Below are positions 15,583 to 22,540 of a stretch of DNA of 32,434 bases, piece by piece. Source of the stretch: Verrucomicrobia subdivision 3 bacterium UBA693. GTDB lineage: Bacteria > Verrucomicrobiota > Verrucomicrobiia > Limisphaerales > UBA8199. The translations under genes were made by a program, and so were the position numbers. Where the stretch lies: positions 1 through 32,434 of the forward strand of contig DBMR01000067.1 in the NCBI GenBank assembly GCA_002298785.1. The letters are read 5' to 3'. The notes under the pieces were generated by a model that worked only from the letters and a program-made list of their open reading frames with translations, was not told where the DNA came from and did no database searches. Numbering within the stretch: position 1 is the first letter of the stretch; each line of letters starts with the position of its first letter.

Positions 15583-16341
15583 GTGAAAATCGCAGGTATC
15601 ATTCCGGCCCGGTTCGCTTCCACCCGCTTCCCGGGCAAGCCCATCGCTCTCATCGCCGGCAAGCCGCTGATCCAGCACGTGGTGGAGGCCTGCCACCGGG
15701 CCAAGAAACTCACGGAAGTAATCGTCGCCACCGACGACGATCGCATCCGCGAAGTGGCATCCCGGTTTTGCCGCGTGGAAATGACCTCCGACCGCCATCC
15801 GAGCGGCTCCGACCGGATCGCGGAAGTGGCGGCCCGGCTGGATTGCGACGGTGTGGTAAACGTGCAGGGCGATGAACCGTTGATGGACCCGCGCGTGGTC
15901 GACCAGGTGGCTGAAGGCCTGACGCACACGGAAATGACCACCGCCGCCGCCCCCATCCGCACCGAAACGGATTACGACAATCCCAACGTCGTCAAGGTCG
16001 TGGTGGGCGTGGATGGCCGCGCACTCTATTTTTCCCGGCGCACCATTCCCTGCCTGCGCGATGCCGCCACGCGTCCGACCAGCGAACAGTTGGCCGCCTT
16101 TCCGTTCCTCAAACACCTGGGCATTTACGGTTACCGCCGCGAAACCCTGCTTAGGTTTGTGCGTTACCCGGTCTCACCCCTCGAGAACGCCGAAAAACTG
16201 GAACAACTGCGCGCCCTCGAACACGGGATCCCGATTTACGTGGCGCAGGTGGATTATGAAAGCACCGGGGTCGATGTGCCCGCGGATGTCGCCCGGGTGG
16301 AAGCGCTGCTGGCCCTCAAATTCATTGGGGCGCCCGAGTAA
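15583..16341 (+). CDS. kdsB: 3-deoxy-manno-octulosonate cytidylyltransferase (CMP-Kdo synthetase)
   Basis: A 252-residue cytoplasmic enzyme that activates Kdo with CTP for lipopolysaccharide core synthesis. Signature segments are IIPARFASTRFPGKPI (about 6-21), VATDDDRI (48-55), SDRHPSGSDRIAEV, NVQGDEPLMDP, ALYFSRRTIPC and LGIYGYRRE. Length is typical. The start is GTG; an AAGG lies 12 bases upstream, farther than ideal. It lies 72 bases after pgpA on the same strand. Its last 20 bases overlap the 3' end of the convergent secreted-protein gene. Its presence implies a Gram-negative outer membrane with lipopolysaccharide or at least Kdo. Confidence 0.96.
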   Translation: MKIAGIIPARFASTRFPGKPIALIAGKPLIQHVVEACHRAKKLTEVIVATDDDRIREVASRFCRVEMTSDRHPSGSDRIAEVAARLDCDGVVNVQGDEPLMDPRVVDQVAEGLTHTEMTTAAAPIRTETDYDNPNVVKVVVGVDGRALYFSRRTIPCLRDAATRPTSEQLAAFPFLKHLGIYGYRRETLLRFVRYPVSPLENAEKLEQLRALEHGIPIYVAQVDYESTGVDVPADVARVEALLALKFIGAPE

Positions 16342-17764
16342 GCCGCAGCCGGAAGAACCGCTGTCCGCTGTCCGTGGTTTCGGTGAAGCTGGTATTACCC
16401 GTAGTGAACCACTCGGCCGCCGGCACCCAATGTTCCAGGTCCGTGGATCTTTCGAGGACGTTTGTGCGGCCCGCGAACAGCCGCAGATTGACTTCGATCT
16501 TACCCGGGGCAGGCGTTCGCACGCCATGAACTACCGGCCGTAGCATCACGTCTCCGTCCATCTGCACGTAATAGCCGTGGAGGCGACAGCACGCGAACGG
16601 CGCGTACGGATCAGCTGGGTCTTCACCGGTGAGCGTATAGCTCGTGTTGGTGAAATCCACCCCGGACCAGTTCGCTGGCGCCGGTCGGTTGGTGTCTGAC
16701 CGGCAGAACAAGGCGGCCGGCCAACCGAACAGCGGCCAGCCGTCCGAGTTGGTGAGCGAACTGAAGTCCTGCGGCATCTGGCCCAAATGTTCCTCCGCCC
16801 AGACACGGACGATCAAGCCGAGCATTCGCAGTTGGTTCGCGCAAAACGCCTCGGACCAGGCCTCGTTGGTGGTGAATCCCGCCGCCCCCGGTTCCACGCG
16901 GAGCGGCGCTTGCAGTGACTGCACCTCCCCCTTCGGATTGGTCACGCGCAGCGAATAGAGCCCGGAGTCGGTCTCCTGAACGCCAACCTGTTCGAACGTT
17001 GAGTTGGTTGCCCAGGAGATTGGAATCGAGGTGAACACCGGCTTCACGTTGGTCTGCCAATAAACCCCTCGCGGATCGTCAGGATTGGTGATCTGAACGA
17101 CGTTTGTGACATAGTTCAAAGTGTCCCGCTGCCACTGGTAAGTCACCGGCGGGAGCGCGTCGCCCACCACGCGCGCCTCCCAGCGGACAGTCTCACCCGG
17201 CGTGGCGGTCACGACCATCGGCGCGGCGGCCAAGTGTGGCCAGCCGGGGCGGTAGCCGCCCATTTTCACCTCTCCAGACCAGAGCCCCTTGTGCTCGTGG
17301 ATGTGGCAAATGCCGGCGACATTGGTCGGGTCGAACCAGCCACCAGGCGCCAGCCACTGGTAATCGACCTGGCCCCAATCCAAGCCGTCCCAATTGGTGG
17401 CGCGACCCATTCGGGCGTTGGCGGGACAATAAAGCAAGGCAGGCGACCCCAGCGTGTTGGTGAAGGCCGGGAAACCGTCCGGAGCCTGGTCGAGGTTGTC
17501 GATGGCCCACACTTCGGCGGCGTGGAGGATCGACACCAGGTGCTGCGCGCACCCTACCGATTCGGCACGATCATGGGCCACTTGGATCCCGTTGATCGGC
17601 CAATACAACACTTCGGCGGTCGCGGCGTTGCTCAGCCCGGCGATGATCCCGACCGACAACGCCAGGATAAGCCGGCCTAGGTGGCGGCAGCGGAGTTGGG
17701 GGAAACGCGTTCCGCACTGAAGCCGGTTCTCGCCGGATCGGTTTGCTCCTAAAGCAGTTGTCAT
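16322..17764 (-). CDS. Secreted protein with two pseudopilin-like domains around an Ig-like domain
   Basis: A 480-residue protein with a long basic N-terminus and a hydrophobic signal segment (about 30-47, likely cleavage after ATA near 50). Residues 72-169 and about 308-408 look like two copies of one domain: a Cys, then a helix with (A/R)VWAxxxLxQxP, F..LTN/FTN, LxxCxxxxx, NWxGxD and a final C-x-H segment. This pattern resembles the globular part of verrucomicrobial type II secretion pseudopilins, without the prepilin helix. Between them, residues about 180-291 form an Ig-like domain (VTYQWQRD...ETDSGLYSLRVTNPKG). The C-terminus (about 424-475; VLERSTDLEHW...FFRLRL) matches a module also seen at the end of the giant repeat protein in this window. 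The start is supported by GAGGT close upstream of the ATG. Function unknown. Confidence 0.78.
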   Translation of the reverse strand: MTTALGANRSGENRLQCGTRFPQLRCRHLGRLILALSVGIIAGLSNAATAEVLYWPINGIQVAHDRAESVGCAQHLVSILHAAEVWAIDNLDQAPDGFPAFTNTLGSPALLYCPANARMGRATNWDGLDWGQVDYQWLAPGGWFDPTNVAGICHIHEHKGLWSGEVKMGGYRPGWPHLAAAPMVVTATPGETVRWEARVVGDALPPVTYQWQRDTLNYVTNVVQITNPDDPRGVYWQTNVKPVFTSIPISWATNSTFEQVGVQETDSGLYSLRVTNPKGEVQSLQAPLRVEPGAAGFTTNEAWSEAFCANQLRMLGLIVRVWAEEHLGQMPQDFSSLTNSDGWPLFGWPAALFCRSDTNRPAPANWSGVDFTNTSYTLTGEDPADPYAPFACCRLHGYYVQMDGDVMLRPVVHGVRTPAPGKIEVNLRLFAGRTNVLERSTDLEHWVPAAEWFTTGNTSFTETTDSGQRFFRLRLTRAPQ

Positions 17765-17932
17765 GTGGACCTCGCCCTGGTCTGGTGAAATAGAACTTCG
17801 CTCACGGCCCGTCAACCCTTGATTTCGAAAGATCCGGACGGCTCGTTGCCACAAGCATGCGGGGACCCGGGCACGGGAGGCTGCAGTTCCTGCCGGTCGA
17901 ACCGTTGGCGCGCGCCGCGTTGTCGAATGTCG

Positions 17933-17962
17933 TTGTCAATCCCGGCACCCTGCCCGTATATT
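17933..17962 (+). promoter_or_regulatory. Candidate pyrG promoter with GGGC at the expected start
   Basis: TTGTCA (17933-17938) and TATATT (17957-17962) are spaced by 18 bases, a good sigma70-type match. The -10 is embedded in an inverted repeat, GCCCGT (17952-17957) and ACGGGC (17965-17970). The bases at the expected transcription start are GGGC (17967-17970). In Bacillus subtilis pyrG transcripts start with GGGC, and low CTP causes extra G addition there; whether this happens here is inference. The distance from the -10 to the first G is slightly short. Confidence 0.5.
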
Positions 17963-17993
17963 TGACGGGCCTGCGAATAGTCGCAAGCGCAAG

Positions 17994-18038
17994 GCCGCCA
18001 GTGGTTCGGTCCGCGAACAGTTGGCGGCATTTGCTTTT
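17994..18038 (+). terminator. Terminator-like hairpin in the pyrG leader (candidate attenuator)
   Basis: GCCGCCA (17994-18000) pairs perfectly with TGGCGGC (18022-18028), and inside it GTTCG (18004-18008) pairs with CGAAC (18014-18018). Two G-U pairs and one mismatch join them into one stem of about 15 positions with a 5-base loop. ATTTGCTTTT (18029-18038) follows directly. It lies between the candidate promoter and the pyrG start, with divergent genes on either side, so it cannot serve as the end of an upstream gene on this strand. A conditional terminator for pyrG is the natural reading. Confidence 0.55.
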
Positions 18039-18097
18039 AGGCCCTTTACCGCGGGCGCAGGTGCCGCCCGGCAGTCTGCAAACCTGACAAAGTTAAC

Positions 18098-19711
18098 ATG
18101 AAATACATTTTTGTAACAGGCGGTGTGGTGAGTTCGCTGGGCAAAGGTTTGACCGCAGCCGCGCTGGGAACACTGCTCGAGAATCGCGGTCTCAAGGTGG
18201 CGCTGCAAAAGTTCGATCCCTACCTCAATGTCGATCCCGGCACCATGAGCCCATATCAGCACGGCGAAGTCTATGTGCTCGATGACGGCGCGGAGACCGA
18301 CCTCGACCTGGGCCATTACGAACGTTTTACAAACTGCAAACTTTCCCGGCTCAATAATCTCACCAGCGGGCAGGTTTACCAAACCGTCCTGAATAATGAG
18401 CGCGAAGGCAAATACCTGGGCAAAACCGTCCAGGTCATCCCCCACGTCACCAACGAAATCCAAAACCGGATCCAGGTCCTGGGCGAATACACCAAAGCCG
18501 ACGTCATCATCACCGAAATTGGCGGCACCACCGGCGACATCGAAGGATTGCCTTTCCTCGAAGCCATTCGCGAGTTCGCGCTCGAAGTCGGTCCGCAGAA
18601 CGCCTTGTTCCTGCACGTTACCTATGTCCCGTTCATCAAGGCGGCCGGCGAACTGAAAACCAAACCCACCCAGCAATCGGTGGCCAAACTCCGGGAAATC
18701 GGTATCGCACCAAATATCCTGGTCTGCCGCTGCGAACGTCCGCTGGACAAGGAACTGCGCCAGAAAATCTCGCTGTTCTGCAACGTGCCGTATGAAGCGG
18801 TCATCGAAGAGAAGGACGTGGACCACAGCATTTACGAGGTCCCGCTCATGCTGCAGCGGGAACGCGTGGATGAACTCGTCTGCCGACAACTGCACCTGGA
18901 CACGCCGCAGCCCAACATGGCGCACTGGCAGGAGATCATCCGCAAGATCATCGCCCCGCAGCACCGCGTGCGCATCGGGGTGGTCGGCAAATACGTGGAG
19001 TTGCAGGACGCCTACAAGTCCGTCTACGAAGCCATCATCCACGGCGGCGTCGCCAATGATTGCGGCGTGGAAATCGAAAAACTCGACGCGGAAGACATCG
19101 AGCGTGACGGCGCGGAGAAACACCTCAAGAGCGTCGCCGGGGTGTTGGTTCCGGGCGGGTTCGGCGAGCGTGGGATCGAGGGCAAGATCATGGCCGCCCG
19201 CTACGCGAGAGAGAACGGAGTGCCCTACCTCGGGCTCTGCCTGGGCATGCAAATCGCCACCATCGAATTCGCCCGCAACGTCCTGAAACTGGCTCACGCG
19301 CATTCGACGGAATTCGCCCCGGACACCCCGCATCCGGTGATTGCGATGCTGGACGAGCAGACCCGGGTCACGCGCAAAGGCGGCACCATGCGCCTGGGCG
19401 CACAGCCCTGCCAGCTCACCGTAGGCACCCGCACGGCACGGCTCTATGGCGCGTTCGTGGTTAAGGAACGCCACCGCCACCGTTATGAATTCAACAACGC
19501 CTACCGGGAGCAATTCGCGCAGGCGGAATTCGTTTTTAGCGGCCTGACACCGGACTCCAAGCTGGTCGAGATCATCGAACTGCCGAAGCACCCATTCTAT
19601 ATCGCCAGCCAATTCCATCCCGAATTTCAAAGCAAGCCGCACCAGCCACACCCGCTGTTCACCGGCTTCATCGCGGCGGCGCACGCGCGGTCCCACGCCA
19701 AGCCGCTCTAG
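18098..19711 (+). CDS. pyrG: CTP synthase (glutamine-hydrolysing)
   Basis: A 537-residue cytoplasmic enzyme converting UTP to CTP with ATP and glutamine. The synthetase half starts MKYIFVTGGVVSSLGKG with the P-loop (8-17), followed by LQKFDPYLNVDPGTMSP (36-52) and the EIGGTTGDIEG motif (140-150). The class I glutaminase half has catalytic Cys381 in LGLCLGMQ, with His507 and Glu509 in QFHPEF. Length matches the family. No Shine-Dalgarno sequence precedes the ATG. It is the first gene of an apparent pyrG-folC-HAD operon, with folC only 9 bases downstream. The leader of about 130 bases has a promoter and a terminator-like hairpin, suggesting control by nucleotide supply. Confidence 0.98.
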   Translation: MKYIFVTGGVVSSLGKGLTAAALGTLLENRGLKVALQKFDPYLNVDPGTMSPYQHGEVYVLDDGAETDLDLGHYERFTNCKLSRLNNLTSGQVYQTVLNNEREGKYLGKTVQVIPHVTNEIQNRIQVLGEYTKADVIITEIGGTTGDIEGLPFLEAIREFALEVGPQNALFLHVTYVPFIKAAGELKTKPTQQSVAKLREIGIAPNILVCRCERPLDKELRQKISLFCNVPYEAVIEEKDVDHSIYEVPLMLQRERVDELVCRQLHLDTPQPNMAHWQEIIRKIIAPQHRVRIGVVGKYVELQDAYKSVYEAIIHGGVANDCGVEIEKLDAEDIERDGAEKHLKSVAGVLVPGGFGERGIEGKIMAARYARENGVPYLGLCLGMQIATIEFARNVLKLAHAHSTEFAPDTPHPVIAMLDEQTRVTRKGGTMRLGAQPCQLTVGTRTARLYGAFVVKERHRHRYEFNNAYREQFAQAEFVFSGLTPDSKLVEIIELPKHPFYIASQFHPEFQSKPHQPHPLFTGFIAAAHARSHAKPL

Positions 19712-19720
19712 CCGTGCGGC

Positions 19721-21025
19721 ATGACTTACGCCGAATCCATCCAATTTCTGTATAACCTGCGGTGGTACGGCACCAAGCTAGGCCTGGCCAACACCCGGCG
19801 CCTGGCCGAATTGGCCGGCCGTCCGCAAGACCAGCTCCGTTTCATTCATGTCGCCGGCACCAATGGCAAAGGCTCCACCTGCGCCATGCTCGAGTCCATC
19901 TATCGCCAGGCCGGATGGCGCACCGGACTCTTCACCTCGCCTCACCTCGTCAAGTTCGGCGAACGTATCCAGGTCAATCGCCAGCTCATCCCCGAGGCGG
20001 AAATCGTTCGGCTCGTGGAACAAATGCAGCCGTTGCTCAGCCGGTTCTCGGCCGAGGAGCACCCGACCTTTTTCGAAGTCGTGACCGTGATGGCCTTGCG
20101 CTACTTCGTCGAGCGCCAATGTGAACTGGTAATCTGGGAGACCGGACTCGGCGGCCGCCTCGACGCCACCAACATCGTCACCCCGCTGGCTAGCGTCATC
20201 ACCAACATCCATTTCGATCATCAAAAATGGTTGGGGGACACCCTGGGCGCCATCGCGGCGGAAAAGGCTGGCATCATCAAGCCGGGCGTGCCGGTCATCA
20301 CCGGGGCCGAAGCCCCGGAAGCACTGGCGGTGATTCGTGAAACCGCACGGCAGCAAGGCTCACAGCTGGTGGAAATTACCGGCACCTCCGCGCCACCACC
20401 GCTGCTTCAGAACCTGCGGCTACCGCTCCCGGGCGCGCATCAACACCTCAATGCGGCCGTGGCCGCTGCCACTGTCGGCACATTGCTGACCACACTGCCG
20501 GTCCCGGACGGGACCTTGCTCCAGGGCCTCACGCAGGTGCATTGGCCCGGGCGGCTCCAAAGCTTGCGACGGCCCGGCGACCGCACCCTGTTGCTCGATG
20601 GCGCGCATAACATCGCCGGCGCGGAAACGCTGGCCCGCACTCTCCGCACCGATTTTCCGGGCGCACCTATCACGCTGGTGCTGGGCATCCTCGCGGACAA
20701 GGATTGGCCTGACATCTGCCGCGCGCTCGCGCCACTGGCCCGCCGCATCCGCCTCGTACCGGTGCACAGCGAGCGCACCGCTCAGCCGCACGGCCTCTCC
20801 GGACCCTGCCGTGAAGCCAATCCCCTCGCCGAAATCACCGAACACTCGTCGTTGGCGGAAGCCCTGCCGATTGTCGCCGACGATCCGTTCGTGGTGATTT
20901 CCGGCTCCCTCTACCTGGTGGGCGAAGCCATGGAATTGCTCGGCATTTCCCCCACCACCAGCCAGTCGGAACGCGGCCTGAACGAATGGGGCACCAGCCA
21001 GGCTCCGCCCACCCGCGCCTCATGA
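19721..21025 (+). CDS. folC: Bifunctional dihydrofolate/folylpolyglutamate synthase
   Basis: A 434-residue Mur-ligase-family enzyme that adds glutamate to dihydropteroate and folates. Visible motifs are the ATP loop HVAGTNGKGSTCAML (about 43-57), TSPHLVKFGERIQVN, the ETGLGGRLDATNIV segment (about 140-153), the conserved HFDHQKWLGDTLGAIAAEKAGI block, and LLLDGAHNIAGAE further on. Length is typical of FolC. It begins 9 bases after the pyrG stop and its own stop overlaps the start of the HAD hydrolase by 4 bases, so it is the middle gene of a tight operon. Confidence 0.95.
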   Translation: MTYAESIQFLYNLRWYGTKLGLANTRRLAELAGRPQDQLRFIHVAGTNGKGSTCAMLESIYRQAGWRTGLFTSPHLVKFGERIQVNRQLIPEAEIVRLVEQMQPLLSRFSAEEHPTFFEVVTVMALRYFVERQCELVIWETGLGGRLDATNIVTPLASVITNIHFDHQKWLGDTLGAIAAEKAGIIKPGVPVITGAEAPEALAVIRETARQQGSQLVEITGTSAPPPLLQNLRLPLPGAHQHLNAAVAAATVGTLLTTLPVPDGTLLQGLTQVHWPGRLQSLRRPGDRTLLLDGAHNIAGAETLARTLRTDFPGAPITLVLGILADKDWPDICRALAPLARRIRLVPVHSERTAQPHGLSGPCREANPLAEITEHSSLAEALPIVADDPFVVISGSLYLVGEAMELLGISPTTSQSERGLNEWGTSQAPPTRAS

Positions 21026-21717
21026 AACCCGCCGCCCCTCCCCGAATCAAAGCGATCTCGTTTGATGTCGGCGGCACCTTGATCGAACCCTGGCCCTCGG
21101 TGGGCGCGGTTTACGCGGAGGTCGCCGCGCGCCACGGCTACCCCGAGCTGGACCCGGCTCTGCTCAAGCAACGCTTCCTTCGCGCCTGGTCCCAACGGCG
21201 CAATTTCAACTATACCCGCGCTGAATGGGCCGCCCTCGTCGACGAAACTTTTGCCGGCCTCACCAGCGCGCCGCCAAGCACCAGCTTCTTTGACGCCCTC
21301 TACGCCCGCTTTGCCGAACCGGACGCGTGGCACGTTTTTACTGACGTCCTCCCCGCGCTAAACCAGTTGGCCTCTGCGGGCTTGCGCCTGGGGATAATTT
21401 CCAACTGGGATGAACGCCTGCGTCCCCTGCTCCACCGCCTCGACCTCGCGCGGTGGTTCGACCCGATCATCATCTCCTGTGAAGTCGGCCGCACAAAACC
21501 GGACCCCAGCCTGTTTGAGGCGGCGGCGCGACATTGGCAACTACTCCCGGGCTCCCTGCTGCATGTGGGAGACAGCGCAACGGAAGACATCGCAGGCGCT
21601 CGGGCGGCGGATTGGCAGGCGCGCCGGCTTGACCGGAACGGCGGCGCGAACGGGGCGGAGACAGTGGCCAACCTTGGGGAATTGGCGCACAGTATCACAG
21701 CTTACAATAATATTTAG
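21022..21717 (+). CDS. HAD-superfamily hydrolase (HDHD3-like)
   Basis: A 231-residue cytoplasmic protein overlapping the folC stop by 4 bases (ATGA), which also fixes the start. HAD motifs are motif I FDVGGTL with nucleophile Asp15, motif II ISNWD, motif III GRTKPDPSLF with its Lys, and motif IV HVGDSATEDIAGA. A helical cap of about 100 residues (subfamily IA type) lies between motifs I and II. The second Asp of the canonical DxDx(T/V) motif is replaced by Gly (DVGGT), as in the HDHD3 group, so general acid-base catalysis by that residue is missing and phosphatase activity is uncertain. Substrate unknown. Confidence 0.88.
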   Translation: MKPAAPPRIKAISFDVGGTLIEPWPSVGAVYAEVAARHGYPELDPALLKQRFLRAWSQRRNFNYTRAEWAALVDETFAGLTSAPPSTSFFDALYARFAEPDAWHVFTDVLPALNQLASAGLRLGIISNWDERLRPLLHRLDLARWFDPIIISCEVGRTKPDPSLFEAAARHWQLLPGSLLHVGDSATEDIAGARAADWQARRLDRNGGANGAETVANLGELAHSITAYNNI

Positions 21718-21751
21718 TGGTGCTAATGTTCAGGCAAATCAGTTTAGTTCC

Positions 21752-21779
21752 TTGACGCGCCGCCGCTTAGCACTAAATT
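21752..21779 (+). promoter_or_regulatory. Candidate sdhCAB promoter with surrounding TTTAGTG repeats
   Basis: TTGACG (21752-21757) and TAAATT (21774-21779) are spaced by 16 bases, with an expected start near 21786 and a leader of about 50 bases. TTTAGTG occurs at 21713-21719, TTTAGTT at 21743-21749 and the inverse CACTAAA at 21771-21777, so a regulator could bind around both boxes. A perfect 6-bp hairpin, CCGCGC/GCGCGG (21807-21821), lies in the leader 13 bases before the sdhC ATG. Confidence 0.45.
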
Positions 21780-21834
21780 CTTTTGCCGGTTCGGTCAGAG
21801 CGGAGCCCGCGCGAGGCGCGGTTGAGCAACTCCC

Positions 21835-22539
21835 ATGAATATAATCGCATATTTGTTTAAATCGTCGCTGGGTAAGAAGTACATCATGGCGGTGACAGGT
21901 TGTTGCCTGTTTCTGTTCGTGGTGGGTCACATGGTCGGGAACCTGCAAGTGTTTCTCGGCCCCGAAGCGATCAATCGCTATGGCCATTTCCTGCAGTCGA
22001 ACCCGGAGTTGATCTGGCCGGCGCGGCTGGGGCTGCTCACCATGGTGGCGCTCCATATCTGGTCGGCGGCCCGCCTGAGCGTGGAGAACCGGGCAGCCCG
22101 GCCCGTGGCGTACCAAACCTACAAGCCGATGGGCTCCTCCTACGCCTCCCGGACCATGCTGATGGGCGGTCTCATCATCGCCACCTTCATCATCTATCAC
22201 CTGCTGCATTTCACTTTCCAGGTCCAGGCCATCAATTTCACCGGCCAGAATTTTGTGGATTTCACCGACGCGGAAAAGCGGCACGACATTTTTAAGATGA
22301 TCGTCACCGGTTTTCGAAATCCCCTGGTCTCGGGTTTCTACCTGCTGAGCATGAGCTTGCTCTGCCTGCACCTGAGCCATGGCGTCAGCAGCATGTTCCA
22401 GTCGATCGGCTGGAAGAATGACACCTACCGCCCCATTATCGACAAAGGCGCGTGCCTGGTCGCCGGGGTCATTTTCCTGGGTTACAGCTCCATTCCCGTG
22501 GCCATCCTGCTCGGGTTCGGAAAGGACGTGGTGAAGTAA
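21835..22539 (+). CDS. sdhC: Succinate dehydrogenase cytochrome b subunit
   Basis: A 234-residue membrane anchor of complex II of the single-subunit type found in Bacteroidetes, Chlamydiae and relatives (similar to the b558 family). About five hydrophobic segments are seen, at roughly 15-36, 57-77, 99-122, 160-183 and 200-224. Histidines suitable for two haem b groups lie in or near them (GHMVGN at about 32, ALHIWS, YHLLHF, LCLHLSHG). It starts with KSSLGKKYIMAVTG, a hallmark of the family. It passes electrons from SdhB to the quinone, probably menaquinone in this lineage. It is the first gene of sdhCAB; only 1 base separates its stop from the sdhA start. Confidence 0.92.
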   Translation: MNIIAYLFKSSLGKKYIMAVTGCCLFLFVVGHMVGNLQVFLGPEAINRYGHFLQSNPELIWPARLGLLTMVALHIWSAARLSVENRAARPVAYQTYKPMGSSYASRTMLMGGLIIATFIIYHLLHFTFQVQAINFTGQNFVDFTDAEKRHDIFKMIVTGFRNPLVSGFYLLSMSLLCLHLSHGVSSMFQSIGWKNDTYRPIIDKGACLVAGVIFLGYSSIPVAILLGFGKDVVK

Positions 22540-22540
22540 T

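Noticed and set aside
17936..19744. A 602-residue open frame antisense to pyrG
   Set aside because: It mirrors pyrG almost exactly, shows no domain, and pyrG is unmistakable. Long antisense frames are expected in this high-GC sequence.
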